DNA of 63,713 nt, taken from the NCBI GenBank assembly GCA_024220525.1, contig JAMYWO010000063.1, positions 113,775-177,487 on the forward strand, given 5' to 3'. Position 1 is the first letter of the stretch. Each line of letters starts with the position of its first letter. Position numbers and translations under genes: made by a program. The notes under the pieces are model-generated. The model was not told the DNA's origin. It saw nothing but the letters and a program-made list of their open reading frames with translations, and made no database searches. Source of the DNA: Cochliopodium minus. Taxonomy: Eukaryota > Discosea > Himatismenida > Cochliopodiidae. Positions 35,951 through 47,144 of this stretch are shown here, one piece after another.

Positions 35951-38900
35951 ATGGAAATACCTTGGTTTTACAACAACAAAAACATTACAGAAGAGTTCCC
36001 AAAGCTGATCTCTTCAAAGTTGGAAATTTGTTACCAAAACTTTATGAAGCACAAAAAGTTTGTTACTGTTAGTGTACAGCTCAATCTTAAGCAGTATGAA
36101 GTTAATTTTGAGAAGATGACGTTAATAGAGATCAAGACGAGGATTTCTTACGATGTTAAGCGAGGTGTGAAATGGAGATTTAAGAATCAGAACATGCAGA
36201 AAATGATCAAGAATCTCAAAGATTGTGCATGGTATTATTATGATAAAGAGAAAGATGAATGTGTATCTTTCTCAGAGAAAGCTCAGAAACAAATAGAGGC
36301 GAATTACCTTGAAAATAAAAAAAAAAAATTGAATCTGGAAGATGATCTGATGGTCATCAATTTCTCAAAGTACAAATGCAAGAGATCCAATGATACCTCC
36401 TATAGAATCTTGAGAAATAATAGTGTGCCCTTATGGTGTTATTTGAGGAAGAATAAATGGAGGACCTATACCAACGAGATCTCCATTTTGATCGAGGAGT
36501 CCTTCAATAATAAGAATACCAAGATGGAGATGACCCATAAATATGGATGGAACAAGAAGGAGACCGTCTTAATCTTTGATTTCATCAATTACGTTCAAAT
36601 AAAACCCAACACTAATGAGCCATCCATTCCTATCAAAAGAATCCCCTCAACCACATTCCCAGACAGGCAAATATACAAAAAATTTTCTATATATTCAACA
36701 TATTCAACTATTATTCAATTATAATCAAATGAGCTTATAATCGATTCCAAATCTCATATATTCCCTATCTTATATTTTAGGAATAGAGATATCAAACTGA
36801 ATAACATTGGAGAAGATCAATTGGATGAAATAAAGAGGGATGATAATCGAAAATATCTTGGCAACATTCAAGATATGTTGTATTCACAAAGGTTTAAAAA
36901 ATTTTTTTATATTTTTTATTATTATTAATTCAGTGATATTTAATAAATTTTTTTAAAAATAATTTATTCTTTTTTGATTAAGTACCCAAATTAAAATAAA
37001 TCCATCATTAAACTTTGGAACCTTACATCTTGCAATGAAAAGAATGGATTACGAAACTAAAGACAACCACTTGTTTACAGTGGAGAACATACTCAACCCA
37101 ACGGAATGCAAATACTACACGGACATCACAAACATAAAAGGATATTCTTACCATTCTCAAGCGTTTGAAAAAAAGAAAAGCACTGGAACAGAAACGTAAA
37201 AAAATAAACAATAAACAAATTAAACAAAAATTAACAATAAACAAATTAAACAAAAATAAACAATAAACAATAAAAATGATAAAAATAAAAAATAACAAAA
37301 AAATAATAAAAAATAATAAAATTTTAAAAACAGCAAATAAATAAAAGTTTTTATTTTTAACCTTTTTAAAAATCATTTAATTTATTTTCTTTTTTTTTAG
37401 TATACTGGTTAATGACGAAAAGTTGTCAGAATACATCTGGTTCAAATTACAAAGAGTGTTGAAGACAGAGGAGATTGTGTTTGTGAAACCCCAAGGGTAC
37501 GGCGAGAAACTTTCCTTGAGAGCCTGCAACATCAACAAATGCCTCAAATTTACCAAGTACGCTGCCAAACAGGAAAGGAGTTACCCTATTTTGGATGGTC
37601 CTTTTGACAAACTTGAAGAAAACTATAGTTTGTTTACCATCCTCATTTTTTTGAACGATGATTACGAAGGAGGATCAATAAATTTTAAGAAGCAAGAACA
37701 GTACACTTCTTCAATGAATGATCAAAGTAAAAAAAAAAATAAAAAAAAAAATTTTAAAATAAAAAACAAAAACACAAAAGTTTTTTAAAAACTTTTTTTT
37801 ACGTTTTTTTTTTTTAAAATGATCAGATCATCATGCCAAAATTGCTCCTGCTACTGGAAAAGCCCTAATTTTCCCCCATGGTGTTCCATTTGAACAATCT
37901 GTTGTTACAAATGGAACAAAATATATCTTGAGAACAGAATGTAACACATCTTAATGTTTCTGATGTTTATTAAGAAATTTTTTATAAATTTGCTTATTTT
38001 TCCTTGATTTTTTTAGTTAATTTCAAATTTAAATAATTTCTTTTTTATTATTTTCAATTTTTCTTTTATTCTTTTAAACACTTTTAAAATTTTCTATTTA
38101 AAAAATAGTGATGTACAAGAAAATAGAACTGGTTTCATCTGAAAGAAAAAAAGGGAATGAAGAGGATTTCTCGAAATATCAAAAACCAATCACCCTGTAC
38201 AAAAACTCGATTAACCCAGAAAACAAGAAGATAGACGACACTTATTCGCTTGCTAACATCGTCCACATCAACCATTTAATCGATTGTATCAACAACCAGT
38301 TTTGGGGGATCCCCAAGAATATTTGGATTAAAATAATCATGTATTTACCATGTAATGATATATGTTCCATGTTGAGCGTTTGCAAATATTTCAAGAATGG
38401 TAACTTTTAATATTATTATTTATAAATAAAAAAAAAAAACCATTTATTCATTGTTATTGGAATTTTCTCATCCTCTTTTTTTTTTCTATTATTCCTAATT
38501 TATATTTTTTTTTTCTATTTTTCCCATATTTATGAATAATTATTAACGAGTTAATAAAGTTATCTTTGATTTACAATTTTGTTTATGATTTTGTTTTATC
38601 ATTATTCGTAAAAAAATTTTAATTAGAAATTTTAAATATATTTTTTTTAATTTATATATTTTTTAAATTTTTAAAAAAAATTTTTTTGTTCAAAAAAAAA
38701 AAGTTGGAGAAAATAACATGATTTGGAAAAACCTTCTTTTCAATTCGAGTATCTTCAAGATCTTCAATTTCCCATTCGGAATCAACGCCGACCAACTCCG
38801 CAAGAGTTCTGACGTCGAAAGAAACTGGCTCCAAACCTTCAAATACATCAAGAACCAAGTACAGTCTCCCATTGGCAACATCGTTTCGATCGATCTCGGA

Positions 38901-41663
38901 AGACTGTTCATCAAGTTTGGCAACAAGACGTTTAACAAGTCCACTGACAACATTTGTATTGTTTGTGGGAAATACTCTCACAAGAAATTTCTATTTTTTG
39001 AGCTTGATGGTTTCATTTGTAACGGTTGTTTGGTAAAAATAAATTTGTATTTATTTACAATATTATTTTGTTTTATTTATTATTTATTATTAATTCTTTT
39101 TATTTTTTATTAAATATTTTTTTAAAATTCTTTTATTTTTTAAAGAATAATTCTTTTTATTATTTTTGTTTTTGCTTTTTTTTTATACTTATTATTTTTA
39201 TTATTTTTCTTTGTTTTATTATTTATTTATTATTTATTATTTATTTTTTATTTCAAATTGTTAATTATTTATTATTTTAATTATTTATATTAATTATTCA
39301 TTTTTTATTTTTGTTCATTTTGTATGTTTCATATTTATTGATTTCTTATTTTAATTTATTGTTTTTTTATTTTTTTATTAATATTAAAAGTCATGTTCTG
39401 TGTGCAACGAGAACATCTATGAAAAAGTTTCCTCTATCCACTTCCTTTACGAGGACAACAAATACAAGTTCTTTTGCTTCAATCATGCCAACAGTCTTTT
39501 GCACCATAAGCTCCCCCTTGAGTCAAGACCATTCTACTGGAAAATCTACACAAGAAAAGTAGAAAATATAACTTCTTTTTCCAAAACTTATTTTTATGGT
39601 AGTGTCAACATCTTTCATTTATTTTTTATTATTTTCTAATTTTTTTTTTTAATTCCATTAATTTTATTCATTTTCTTCATTTTCTTTTATTTTCTTTTAA
39701 TTATATCAAATTTTCAATTTATTTTATTTCATTTTAATTTTTATTTCTTTATTTTTTCATTTTTATTTTTATTTTAATAATTTTCATTTTATTTACAATT
39801 TTATTTACAATTTTTTTAATTTTATTAATTTTATTAATTTTATTAATTTTATTAATTTTTTCAATTTTATTTTCATATTTATAAAAAAAGCAAGAGGAGG
39901 AGGGACCAGCTTCAACTACTGTTTCGGATTAGACAAAGTTTTGGATGCGAAATTCGATGACGGATTCCAATATTTCATCCCCATCTCCCCCAACCGAGCC
40001 ATTCAATCTGTTGAATACGTAGGAAGGTTAATCAACGACATCGCCCAAAGGTCCGAAACTATCGTCTTTGTAGAACCTAGAACAGGGTTTTTTGAGAAAT
40101 TTTTGGAAAAAGATATCATGCAGGGTAATTTTTTACAAGAAAAAAAAAAAAAATTATTTATTTATTTTATTTATTTTTTTTAATTATTTTATTTTTATTT
40201 TTTAATTTTTATTTTATTTTTATTTTTATTATTTATTTATTTTTTATTATTTTTTGTTTATTTTTATTTATTTTTATTTTTTATTTTTATATATGAAATA
40301 ATTTTTTAAAAAAATATTTCCATTTTCATTTGATTGGATTTATTATTTATCTATTTTTATTTTTATTTTTTAAAACTAATTTTTTTTGTTTTTATTTTTT
40401 TCAATTTTATTTTTTTTTTTCATTAATGTTATATTTTTTAATAAAAAATTTTCTTATTTTTTTTATTTTTTATTTTTGTTTTTTGACATTTGCACTTAAA
40501 GCAAAAGGAATTTCTTGCTACATCACAGTTCCCCATCCTATTGCAGCACTTTCCAATTATCATACTACACAGGGATTAGTGATAGACATCAACAGCTGCG
40601 CATTAAATGCATGGGCTGTAATCAACGAAAAGAGTAAAAACAAAAATATTCTTTTTGAAATTTTGAATTAATCATCATTAAAATTTTTTTTTTTATTATT
40701 TAATTTTTTTTTTCAATTTTTATTTTTTATTTTTAATTTTTTTTATTTTTTTATTTTTATTTTTTATTTTTTATTTTTTATTTTTTATTTTTTATTTTTT
40801 ATTTTTTATTTTTTATTTTTTATTTTTTATTTTTAAAAAAAAGTTATAGCAGAACTCCCATTCGACATGTACGAACACGGAATAGATTGTCCTCACCAAT
40901 ACAACCAATACCACTGCGCCTCCACCAAGAAAACTTTTTTCGAGCTCGATTCTGAGGTGGTCAAAAACTTCTGGGTTGACATCAAGTCTGTTGTTCACGA
41001 CACTCACCTCCCTTCTTTTTTGGTTGAACGGGTTCTTGATCTCTTGAATTCTTTGAATACTGCTCAGCTCAAGCAGGTTTTGAGTTGTATTGTCGTCACA
41101 GGAAGTATTATTTTTTATTTTAATTAAATTAATAATTTTTAATAAAATAATTTTTAAATTTGGTTTTGTATATTGAAAATTTTTAGCTTAATAATTTAAG
41201 TTTTTTTATTATATTTTATTAATTTTCTTGTTTTATTAATATTATTTTTTCAAAATGTTAATTATTTAAATTTAAAGTTTTTAAAGTTTTTCATTCATTT
41301 TTTTTTCTAAAGGTTTCGTCACAGAGAAACTCTTAGTTTCAATTGAAAAGCTCTTTGAAAAATTTATAGATTCCAAGATCCAATTCAACCTCATCAAAAA
41401 CTTCGACATAGGAGGATCCATCATCAAACACGATCCAGTCTCGTGTCATGTGGTGGGTGCAATATCATGGTACGAAAGAAATATCATTGGTAAAAAAATT
41501 AATTTTTATCATTATTTTCAATTTATTTTAATTTTTATTAATAGAGTGTCGCAGGAACAACAAATATGATGATTTTATCAAAAGGCATAAGTGGTTGTCT
41601 AATTCTTTGAACATACGAAAGAGGGTGGTCCATTCTTTCAAGTCCAATTTCATCTATTACTAA
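35951..41663 (+). CDS. Giant fusion: 3x WWE - P4H-like - F-box - actin-related protein with LIM-like insert
   Basis: Thirteen exons: 35951-36666, 36781-36891, 36983-37195, 37401-37726, 37827-37940, 38109-38399, 38704-39032, 39391-39598, 39891-40124, 40502-40633, 40844-41104, 41313-41489, 41545-41663. Every junction closes in phase, giving 1076 residues. Residues 4-70, 93-155 and 161-230 are WWE domains. About 290-500 is a prolyl-4-hydroxylase-like fold (LFTVENILNPTEC, TILIFLNDDYEGGSINF, ATGKALIFPHG, GTKYILRTELMYKKIE). Its iron histidines are replaced. About 557-602 is an F-box (IPKNIWIKIIMYLP, SMLSVCKYFKN). About 648 onward is an actin-related fold (GNIVSIDLGRLFIKFG, TIVFVEP, GLVIDINS, NFDIGGSIIK, VVGAISWYER). 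It is interrupted at 675-732 by a LIM-like zinc module. Arabidopsis ARP8 is a known F-box/ARP fusion; the WWE and P4H parts are extra. Intron 1 is GC-AG. Function as an SCF scaffold is inferred. Confidence 0.85.
40741..40836. repeat. (ATTTTTT)n heptanucleotide microsatellite
   Basis: About eleven near-perfect seven-base units lie directly before the acceptor of exon 11 of the fusion gene. The same unit occurs at 14091-14150 and, reversed, at 2150-2216. Confidence 0.85.
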
Positions 41664-41827
41664 ACAAACTGCAAATTTTAGATTAAATTGTTGAAAAAGA
41701 AATTAATAAAATTTAGTTTTCTTAAAAATTTTCTTTCCCAAATTATTTTGTGTATAACACTTTAATTTTTTTCGAGTTAAAAAATGAACTTAAATAAATA
41801 AAATATCGAAAAAATTAATTTCCTTTT

Positions 41828-42847
41828 TCATTCAGAGTTGGCGTGATTCATAGCAATGTCAATGCCTTTGTTTAGATACAACTCGAGGGTTTGATCCACC
41901 TTAGGAAATACTCCCTCGATCAACCTTTGCTTCTGTTGGGTAGCTACATCCAGTAAAATAAATAAATCGAAACAAAATTTTAAAATAAATAAAAAAATTA
42001 ATTAAAAAAATTAATAAAAAATAAATAATAAAATATATTTTTTAGATCCAAAAAAAAACTCTTTTACAAAAATTCTTTAATACAAACTCCGCAAGGTTCT
42101 TTTTGTTGGGAGCACCGATGCCAATCCTCAATCTCGAAAAATCGTTGGTTCCCATCTTGGCAATGATGTCTTTGATCCCATTTTGCCCTCCATCACTGCC
42201 AAACTTCTTCAACTTGATGGATCCAAACTCTATGTGGTTGCAATCGTACAGAATCATCATGTTGGTGATGGGAACGTTGAAATGTTTGGAGATTGGTTTG
42301 ACTGCTTCGCCTGAGAGGTTCATGAAGGTTTGTGGCTTGCAGAGGATCACGATGGAGGAGTTGTTGTGTTGGGAGATCGAGATGCCTGAATTGAATTTCG
42401 AAGAGAAGAACCATTTCAATCCCCTCTTTTCTGCAAACTGATCAATACACTAATTAAAAAAATTAATTATTATCATCTGACCTTTTCTTTATATCAATGA
42501 TAATGATATATCTCCATATTATTTTGAACTTTTTATTTTAATATATGATATGATTGATTATTCTATGTTTAATGATAATATTTTCATCATCTTACTTGAA
42601 ATCCAACATTATGTCTTGATTCTTCATATTCCTTTCCAGGATTTCCCAATCCACAAATCAAATAGGTTTTGGTATTCGAAGGGAGAGAATCATTCTTTCC
42701 AAGAAGAATATTTCTCCATTCAGATTTGTTTCTTTTGGAGATGAGAATGATATCATTCTTCCAACATATCTCCTTAATTTGAAATATCTTTTTCATTTCT
42801 TTGCAATTTTTTTTATATTTTTTTTTGTATAATAAAGTGAAAAACAT
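41828..42847 (-). CDS. PTRH1: Peptidyl-tRNA hydrolase (bacterial Pth type)
   Basis: Three exons (42596-42847, 42068-42449, 41828-41943) give 249 residues. The Pth core is intact: [13 protein letters not shown] with Asn69, ESRHNVGFQ with the catalytic His79, [24 protein letters not shown] with the conserved Asp, [14 protein letters not shown] with the conserved Asn, and [16 protein letters not shown]. It releases tRNA from prematurely dropped peptidyl-tRNAs. The 60-residue basic extension before the core ([20 protein letters not shown]) fits mitochondrial import. A second in-frame Met at about residue 18 is a possible alternative start. Confidence 0.92.
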
Positions 42848-42929
42848 GATCGATCATGTTTTTAAAGAAATTAAAATTAATTTTATTATAATAAATTGAA
42901 AGAGAATTGAAAAAGAAAAGCAAAGGAGA

Positions 42930-45900
42930 TTAAAAAGGGGTAGTCTCGTTTTGCATGGCAAGATTGATCTGATCACTGTGAACGACAGCAGATTGGGTGA
43001 ACTGTTTGCCCAAAGGACTGACGTATTGATTCTCGGGCCATTGGATGTTTTTGAGTTGAGAGAGCCAAAAAGGGGAGAGGTCAAACTCAATGTGGAAATG
43101 TTGAGGCTCAGTCTCCTCAACCAAAGGACGAGGAACAAACAAGTTGACGTTATCGATCTTAGGACGATTAAGGATCTGATCAAATTGTTCAAAGATGTCT
43201 TCTCTGCCATCTTTTCCTTCATCACCATCAGACTCGGTGTTTTCTCCTTTGTCACCTTCGATTTGTCTTTTTTCGTTTTCCAATTCTTTTTCGGCTTCCT
43301 CCTCTTTACCTTCTTCTAATTCATCAGCAAACTCATCATACTCGGGTTTAAGGAAGTCTCTTCTTTTGTACTTGGTAGGAACACTCTTGTATCCATGGTG
43401 AATGGTTTCCTTTCTGATCATTTGGACAGAGATGATTCCCTTCTCGAGATTCAAGCAAACGTATCTCTCAGTGTAGACCTTGTCAGAAACGAAAGATTGG
43501 CAATTTAAGCGAATGAAGCCGTCAGGATATTTAGTTTTGTTGTGCCAATCATTTTTACCCTCGACATAATAATCACCCAAATTTTCTCTGGCAACAACCC
43601 ATCTGTGACCAGGAAAACCAGAAGGGATGACGTGAGAAAGATAAAGATTGAGTACTTGAGCCCATTGATCTTTGTAGAAGTGGCGGTTTTTGTTAATGAG
43701 ATAGAGAGCATGTCTAACTGGGAGATTGTTCTCGAGATTAAAGACATTGGTGTTGTTAGATTGGAACTCTTCGACTTCAGGGAGCTCAGTGATCCACTTG
43801 TTGTTCTCGGTCCATACAAATTTGTCGGTCTCTTTGGAGTATTGGACATTTTCAATGTAGGAAGTGAGGGGCTCATAACGGTAAAACAACAAAAAGTTTT
43901 GGACTTGTTGGTAGGAAGTAGCATAGGTGTTCTCGTTTTCTTGGATGCTGATGAGATCAAACAACTCTTCACTGATGTTGCTTTGGTTTTTGATGTTAGA
44001 AGTAGGGAGAATTTTTGATTCGCTCAAAAGAGAAAACAAATCATCGGTGGTGGCTTTAGGATTAGAATCGTAGTCTCTAGAGTTTACATTTAAGAGGTTT
44101 GAATCTACTCCATCAATGAGCTTCTTAGGATGTCTGTTCAAAGGATTTGTGATATCTTGGTAGAACTCGAGGAGCTTCAATGGGTTGCTGTCACATTGAT
44201 CATTTTTCAAAAATTGAAGAGGATTAGGGAGATTCAAAAAGCCGAAATCAACCTTTTCTCTTTGCAATCCTCTGATATTGTTAACCAAGCTTGAATCAAG
44301 AAGGGTTCCCATTTGTTTGGATTTTTGATTGAAGAAATCCAAGAACCAGTCTGAGAAATTAGAAAAGTAGTTGCCAACACGGAACTTACTGGTGAGGTTC
44401 TCTTCAAACTTTGAAAGATTCTTGGACATGCAATAATCATAGAAAGAATCTTCAGCGGAGATTAGATCAGATAATTCGCTCTCAGAAAGATTATCATAAT
44501 GGACGTTGTAAATGATGGATTCTGTATATTTTGCCCATAATCTTTCTCTTTCAGCGGATTTTGCATTCTTGGCATTTTGGATTCCGATGATCTTGTCGAA
44601 AAATGGAGCATTAAATCCTGATTGAGAGAGATAAGACCATCTATCTTCGAATGATCTATGAGAAGAGCTCAAAAGGAAGATGGAGATTTTCTTGATGAGA
44701 TCATTCTTTGCAGAATATTGATTTCTATACTTTTCAGTGATTTGATTGCTGATATCCAAGCATCTTTGATCCAAATCCTTTTCTCTTTGTTCGGAATATT
44801 GTTTTTTGAGAAGGTGGAATGAGTTTTCGGTCCTTCTTGAATATATATCAGTGAGTACTCTTTCATTGAGAGCAGATTCTTGCAAATCTGGCTTTGTGCC
44901 GAATGATTTTTCGAATTGTTGGGATTTTCTTTCCAAGAGATTTTGAGTCTCTTTCAATAATGAATTCAATTTTTCAACCAGATTTTTTTTATCAGATTGT
45001 TGACTAAGTTTTTCGAGATTATGTTGAATGACTTGCTTCTTGGAGTTCAACCATACAATCAATTTGTTCATATTCAATCTTTCTCTTGCAACATATTGTT
45101 GGGTTTTGAGGAAGGAATGCTCTTTATCATTGATGAATCTCAATTTTTGATCTTCAATTTCTCTGACTTGGGACATTTTTGCATAGACAGGATTTTTAAG
45201 ATAGGCATAAGCATTAGGGGTCATCTTCAAGGAATAGGATATTCCCAATGCTTGTTTGAATCCTTCAGTAGAAGATTTAGCAAGATCTCTGCTCTTAACC
45301 AACTTGGAATAGAGATCATTCACTCTGGATTTATCATTATTGGAAAGCATCTCTTTTCCCAACTTGATAGTGCTCTCAATCAAAAGGATAATTCTTTCAT
45401 CATTGAATGATAACAATAATTTCTCAGTGGAGTATTGGTTGGAGCTTTCTCTGAGGATCTCTCTCAATTGTGGCATGATATCGAACAATTCTTCTTGTAT
45501 TTGGACTGCATGCCAACGAGCACTCGTAGCTTGATGCCACCAATAACTATATACATCGATATGTTGCTTCCATTGTTGAAAATTGTTGAATTGATCAGAT
45601 ACCCTGATAGTTTCTGGATCCTCTCTTCCCATTGTGGTCAATGAAGGTTTTTTGGGAGTATTAGAAAAATAAGGAGCATTCCACGAGACGACATCATCTT
45701 TTAATAAGATCTCTGCATCTTCTTTGTTGGATCTTTGTAATTTATCTGTTTTGATATCAGTAAGATCCCATTCATGAAGGCTAGAATTGAAGAATTCTCT
45801 TTCTAATTGTCCTTCCCTATTTCCTTTTGAGTATCTTAATTTTTCTTCTCTCTCTTTCAAGATATCTCTAAATGAATGTCTATTTAATTCTGGATTCAAA

Positions 45901-46331
45901 ATTGATTGATTTTCCATGAACTTATTGTAGAAATCACTTCCCAATTCTGCTCTCAATGAAGAATTATTATTTTTCAAATATCTTTCTTTAGCCTTTGTTT
46001 CCTCTTCATTTCCTTTGAGATCATCAATTACTTCTCCAATAGATTCATAAAAATCAAAATCCTGGAATTGCTCTGCTCCCCTTCTTTGATTTGAATAAAT
46101 ATCCAATCTATCTACTCCCTCATTTTCTGGTATTTGTTCTACTTGACTTTCTGTCTTTTTAACTTCTGCTTTACCTTTGGTGGCTTTAATATTTGTATTT
46201 GCTTTCTCATTTTTTTCCTTTTTATCTTTGGCATAAAATCTCAATTGGGTTTTTGATGATTGAGAGAGGAACAATTTTTTAGTGGGGCATGTATTGAATT
46301 TGTTTGTTCTTATAATTTTTTTCATTTGCAA
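42930..46331 (-). CDS. Large intronless protein with mitochondrial-type N-terminus, unknown function
   Basis: One uninterrupted frame of 1133 residues, the longest exon here after copy B of neurofibromin, and unusual in a locus where neighbours average several introns. The N-terminus is basic and Ser/Thr-rich, with MKKIIRTNKFNTCPTKKLFL and then TQLRFYAKDKKEK, a typical presequence followed by a cleavage-like RFYA. Residues 40-560 are helical, charged and probably coiled coil. Residues 600-1000 contain aromatic-rich segments (YSYWWHQATSARWHAVQ at about 260; NYFSNFSDWFLDFFNQK). A Glu/Lys-rich linker (DELEEGKEEEAEKELENEK) precedes a beta-like C-terminal domain (NLFVPRPLVEETEPQHFHIE). I recognise no family. 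A lineage-specific mitochondrial protein, perhaps of the ribosome or RNA-processing machinery, is a guess. Confidence 0.75.
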   Translation of the reverse strand: MQMKKIIRTNKFNTCPTKKLFLSQSSKTQLRFYAKDKKEKNEKANTNIKATKGKAEVKKTESQVEQIPENEGVDRLDIYSNQRRGAEQFQDFDFYESIGEVIDDLKGNEEETKAKERYLKNNNSSLRAELGSDFYNKFMENQSILNPELNRHSFRDILKEREEKLRYSKGNREGQLEREFFNSSLHEWDLTDIKTDKLQRSNKEDAEILLKDDVVSWNAPYFSNTPKKPSLTTMGREDPETIRVSDQFNNFQQWKQHIDVYSYWWHQATSARWHAVQIQEELFDIMPQLREILRESSNQYSTEKLLLSFNDERIILLIESTIKLGKEMLSNNDKSRVNDLYSKLVKSRDLAKSSTEGFKQALGISYSLKMTPNAYAYLKNPVYAKMSQVREIEDQKLRFINDKEHSFLKTQQYVARERLNMNKLIVWLNSKKQVIQHNLEKLSQQSDKKNLVEKLNSLLKETQNLLERKSQQFEKSFGTKPDLQESALNERVLTDIYSRRTENSFHLLKKQYSEQREKDLDQRCLDISNQITEKYRNQYSAKNDLIKKISIFLLSSSHRSFEDRWSYLSQSGFNAPFFDKIIGIQNAKNAKSAERERLWAKYTESIIYNVHYDNLSESELSDLISAEDSFYDYCMSKNLSKFEENLTSKFRVGNYFSNFSDWFLDFFNQKSKQMGTLLDSSLVNNIRGLQREKVDFGFLNLPNPLQFLKNDQCDSNPLKLLEFYQDITNPLNRHPKKLIDGVDSNLLNVNSRDYDSNPKATTDDLFSLLSESKILPTSNIKNQSNISEELFDLISIQENENTYATSYQQVQNFLLFYRYEPLTSYIENVQYSKETDKFVWTENNKWITELPEVEEFQSNNTNVFNLENNLPVRHALYLINKNRHFYKDQWAQVLNLYLSHVIPSGFPGHRWVVARENLGDYYVEGKNDWHNKTKYPDGFIRLNCQSFVSDKVYTERYVCLNLEKGIISVQMIRKETIHHGYKSVPTKYKRRDFLKPEYDEFADELEEGKEEEAEKELENEKRQIEGDKGENTESDGDEGKDGREDIFEQFDQILNRPKIDNVNLFVPRPLVEETEPQHFHIEFDLSPFWLSQLKNIQWPENQYVSPLGKQFTQSAVVHSDQINLAMQNETTPF

Positions 46332-46503
46332 TTATTATAAAATAAATAAAATAATATATACCACAATTTTTTTTTATTTTATATTAGTGGGATATAGATG
46401 GGTTGATTCATTTCAAAAAGATCAATTTCAAGCCCTTTATTTATCCTCAGATTTTAGATATTTGTCAAAATAAACAGATTGATACAAAAATAAATAAATT
46501 TTA

Positions 46504-46949
46504 TTAATCACTAATGTTTTTCAAAAGATTATTCCCTCTATGATGCAAATTCATGTAATCGTGCCTTGTATGATAAGTATTCCAAGATCTATGAAGATAA
46601 AATATAGGAGAATTTCATTAAAAATTGTCCCTATTCAAAATTTAGAATATTTCTTACGTTTTGAATTTATCTGATTTGATCTTGATTGGAACAAAATTTT
46701 GAGATCTTATGGTTAAAAATGATAATAATATTGCTAATATACATTCTATTGTTGCCACTTTTGGTATATGAAAAGCCTCTTCATTTTTTTTGGCATTTTG
46801 TTTCTCTTTATAAAAAGAAAAAATTGAAAGGAAAAATGTTAAAAATATTGAATTATGAATGAAGATTTTTAACCAGAAATTGTCATATATGTTGCATGAA
46901 CAATTAATATTAAAGAGATCAAAATTATTAAAATTTTTAAACTGGCCAT
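46504..46949 (-). CDS. EMC5: EMC5/MMGT1, ER membrane protein complex subunit 5
   Basis: Three exons (46874-46949, 46658-46805, 46504-46588) give 102 residues, near the usual 105-130. The first helix is SLKILIILISLILIVHATY. A polar loop (EKQNAKKNEEAFHIP) leads into the second helix (ATIECILAILLSFLTIR). The conserved end is HDYMNLHHRGN, matching the family FxxFNHRGR motif. EMC5 is a core membrane subunit of the EMC insertase. The gene is too short and split to show as a long open frame. It diverges from neurofibromin copy B with 195 bp between starts. Confidence 0.82.
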
Positions 46950-47144
46950 ATTTTGATTTTTTTTTTTATAAAATTTTAAAAATTATTTTAAGATTAACCA
47001 ACGAATATTAAACGATCTGCTAAAAATCATTTGGTATACTTGAAAACCTGTAAATTGGAACGATTTCAAAAGAGAATTTTGAAAGTAAAAAATTAAAAAA
47101 TAAAAAATAATATAAAAAAAAAAATCAAATTATATTCAAATTTA
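46950..47144. promoter_or_regulatory. 195-bp divergent intergenic region
   Basis: Between EMC5 (minus) and neurofibromin copy B (plus). It must hold both promoters. No motif recognised. Confidence 0.5.

Noticed and set aside
40741-40836. Regular repeats resembling a CRISPR-like array
   Set aside because: The units are 7-bp microsatellites without spacers, in an intron of a eukaryotic gene.
35951-41663. Splitting the fusion into a WWE-P4H gene and a separate F-box-ARP gene
   Set aside because: The conserved last P4H strand RTELMYKK is split by the intron at 37941-38108 and continues into the F-box exon; the alternative stop follows only by reading into the donor.
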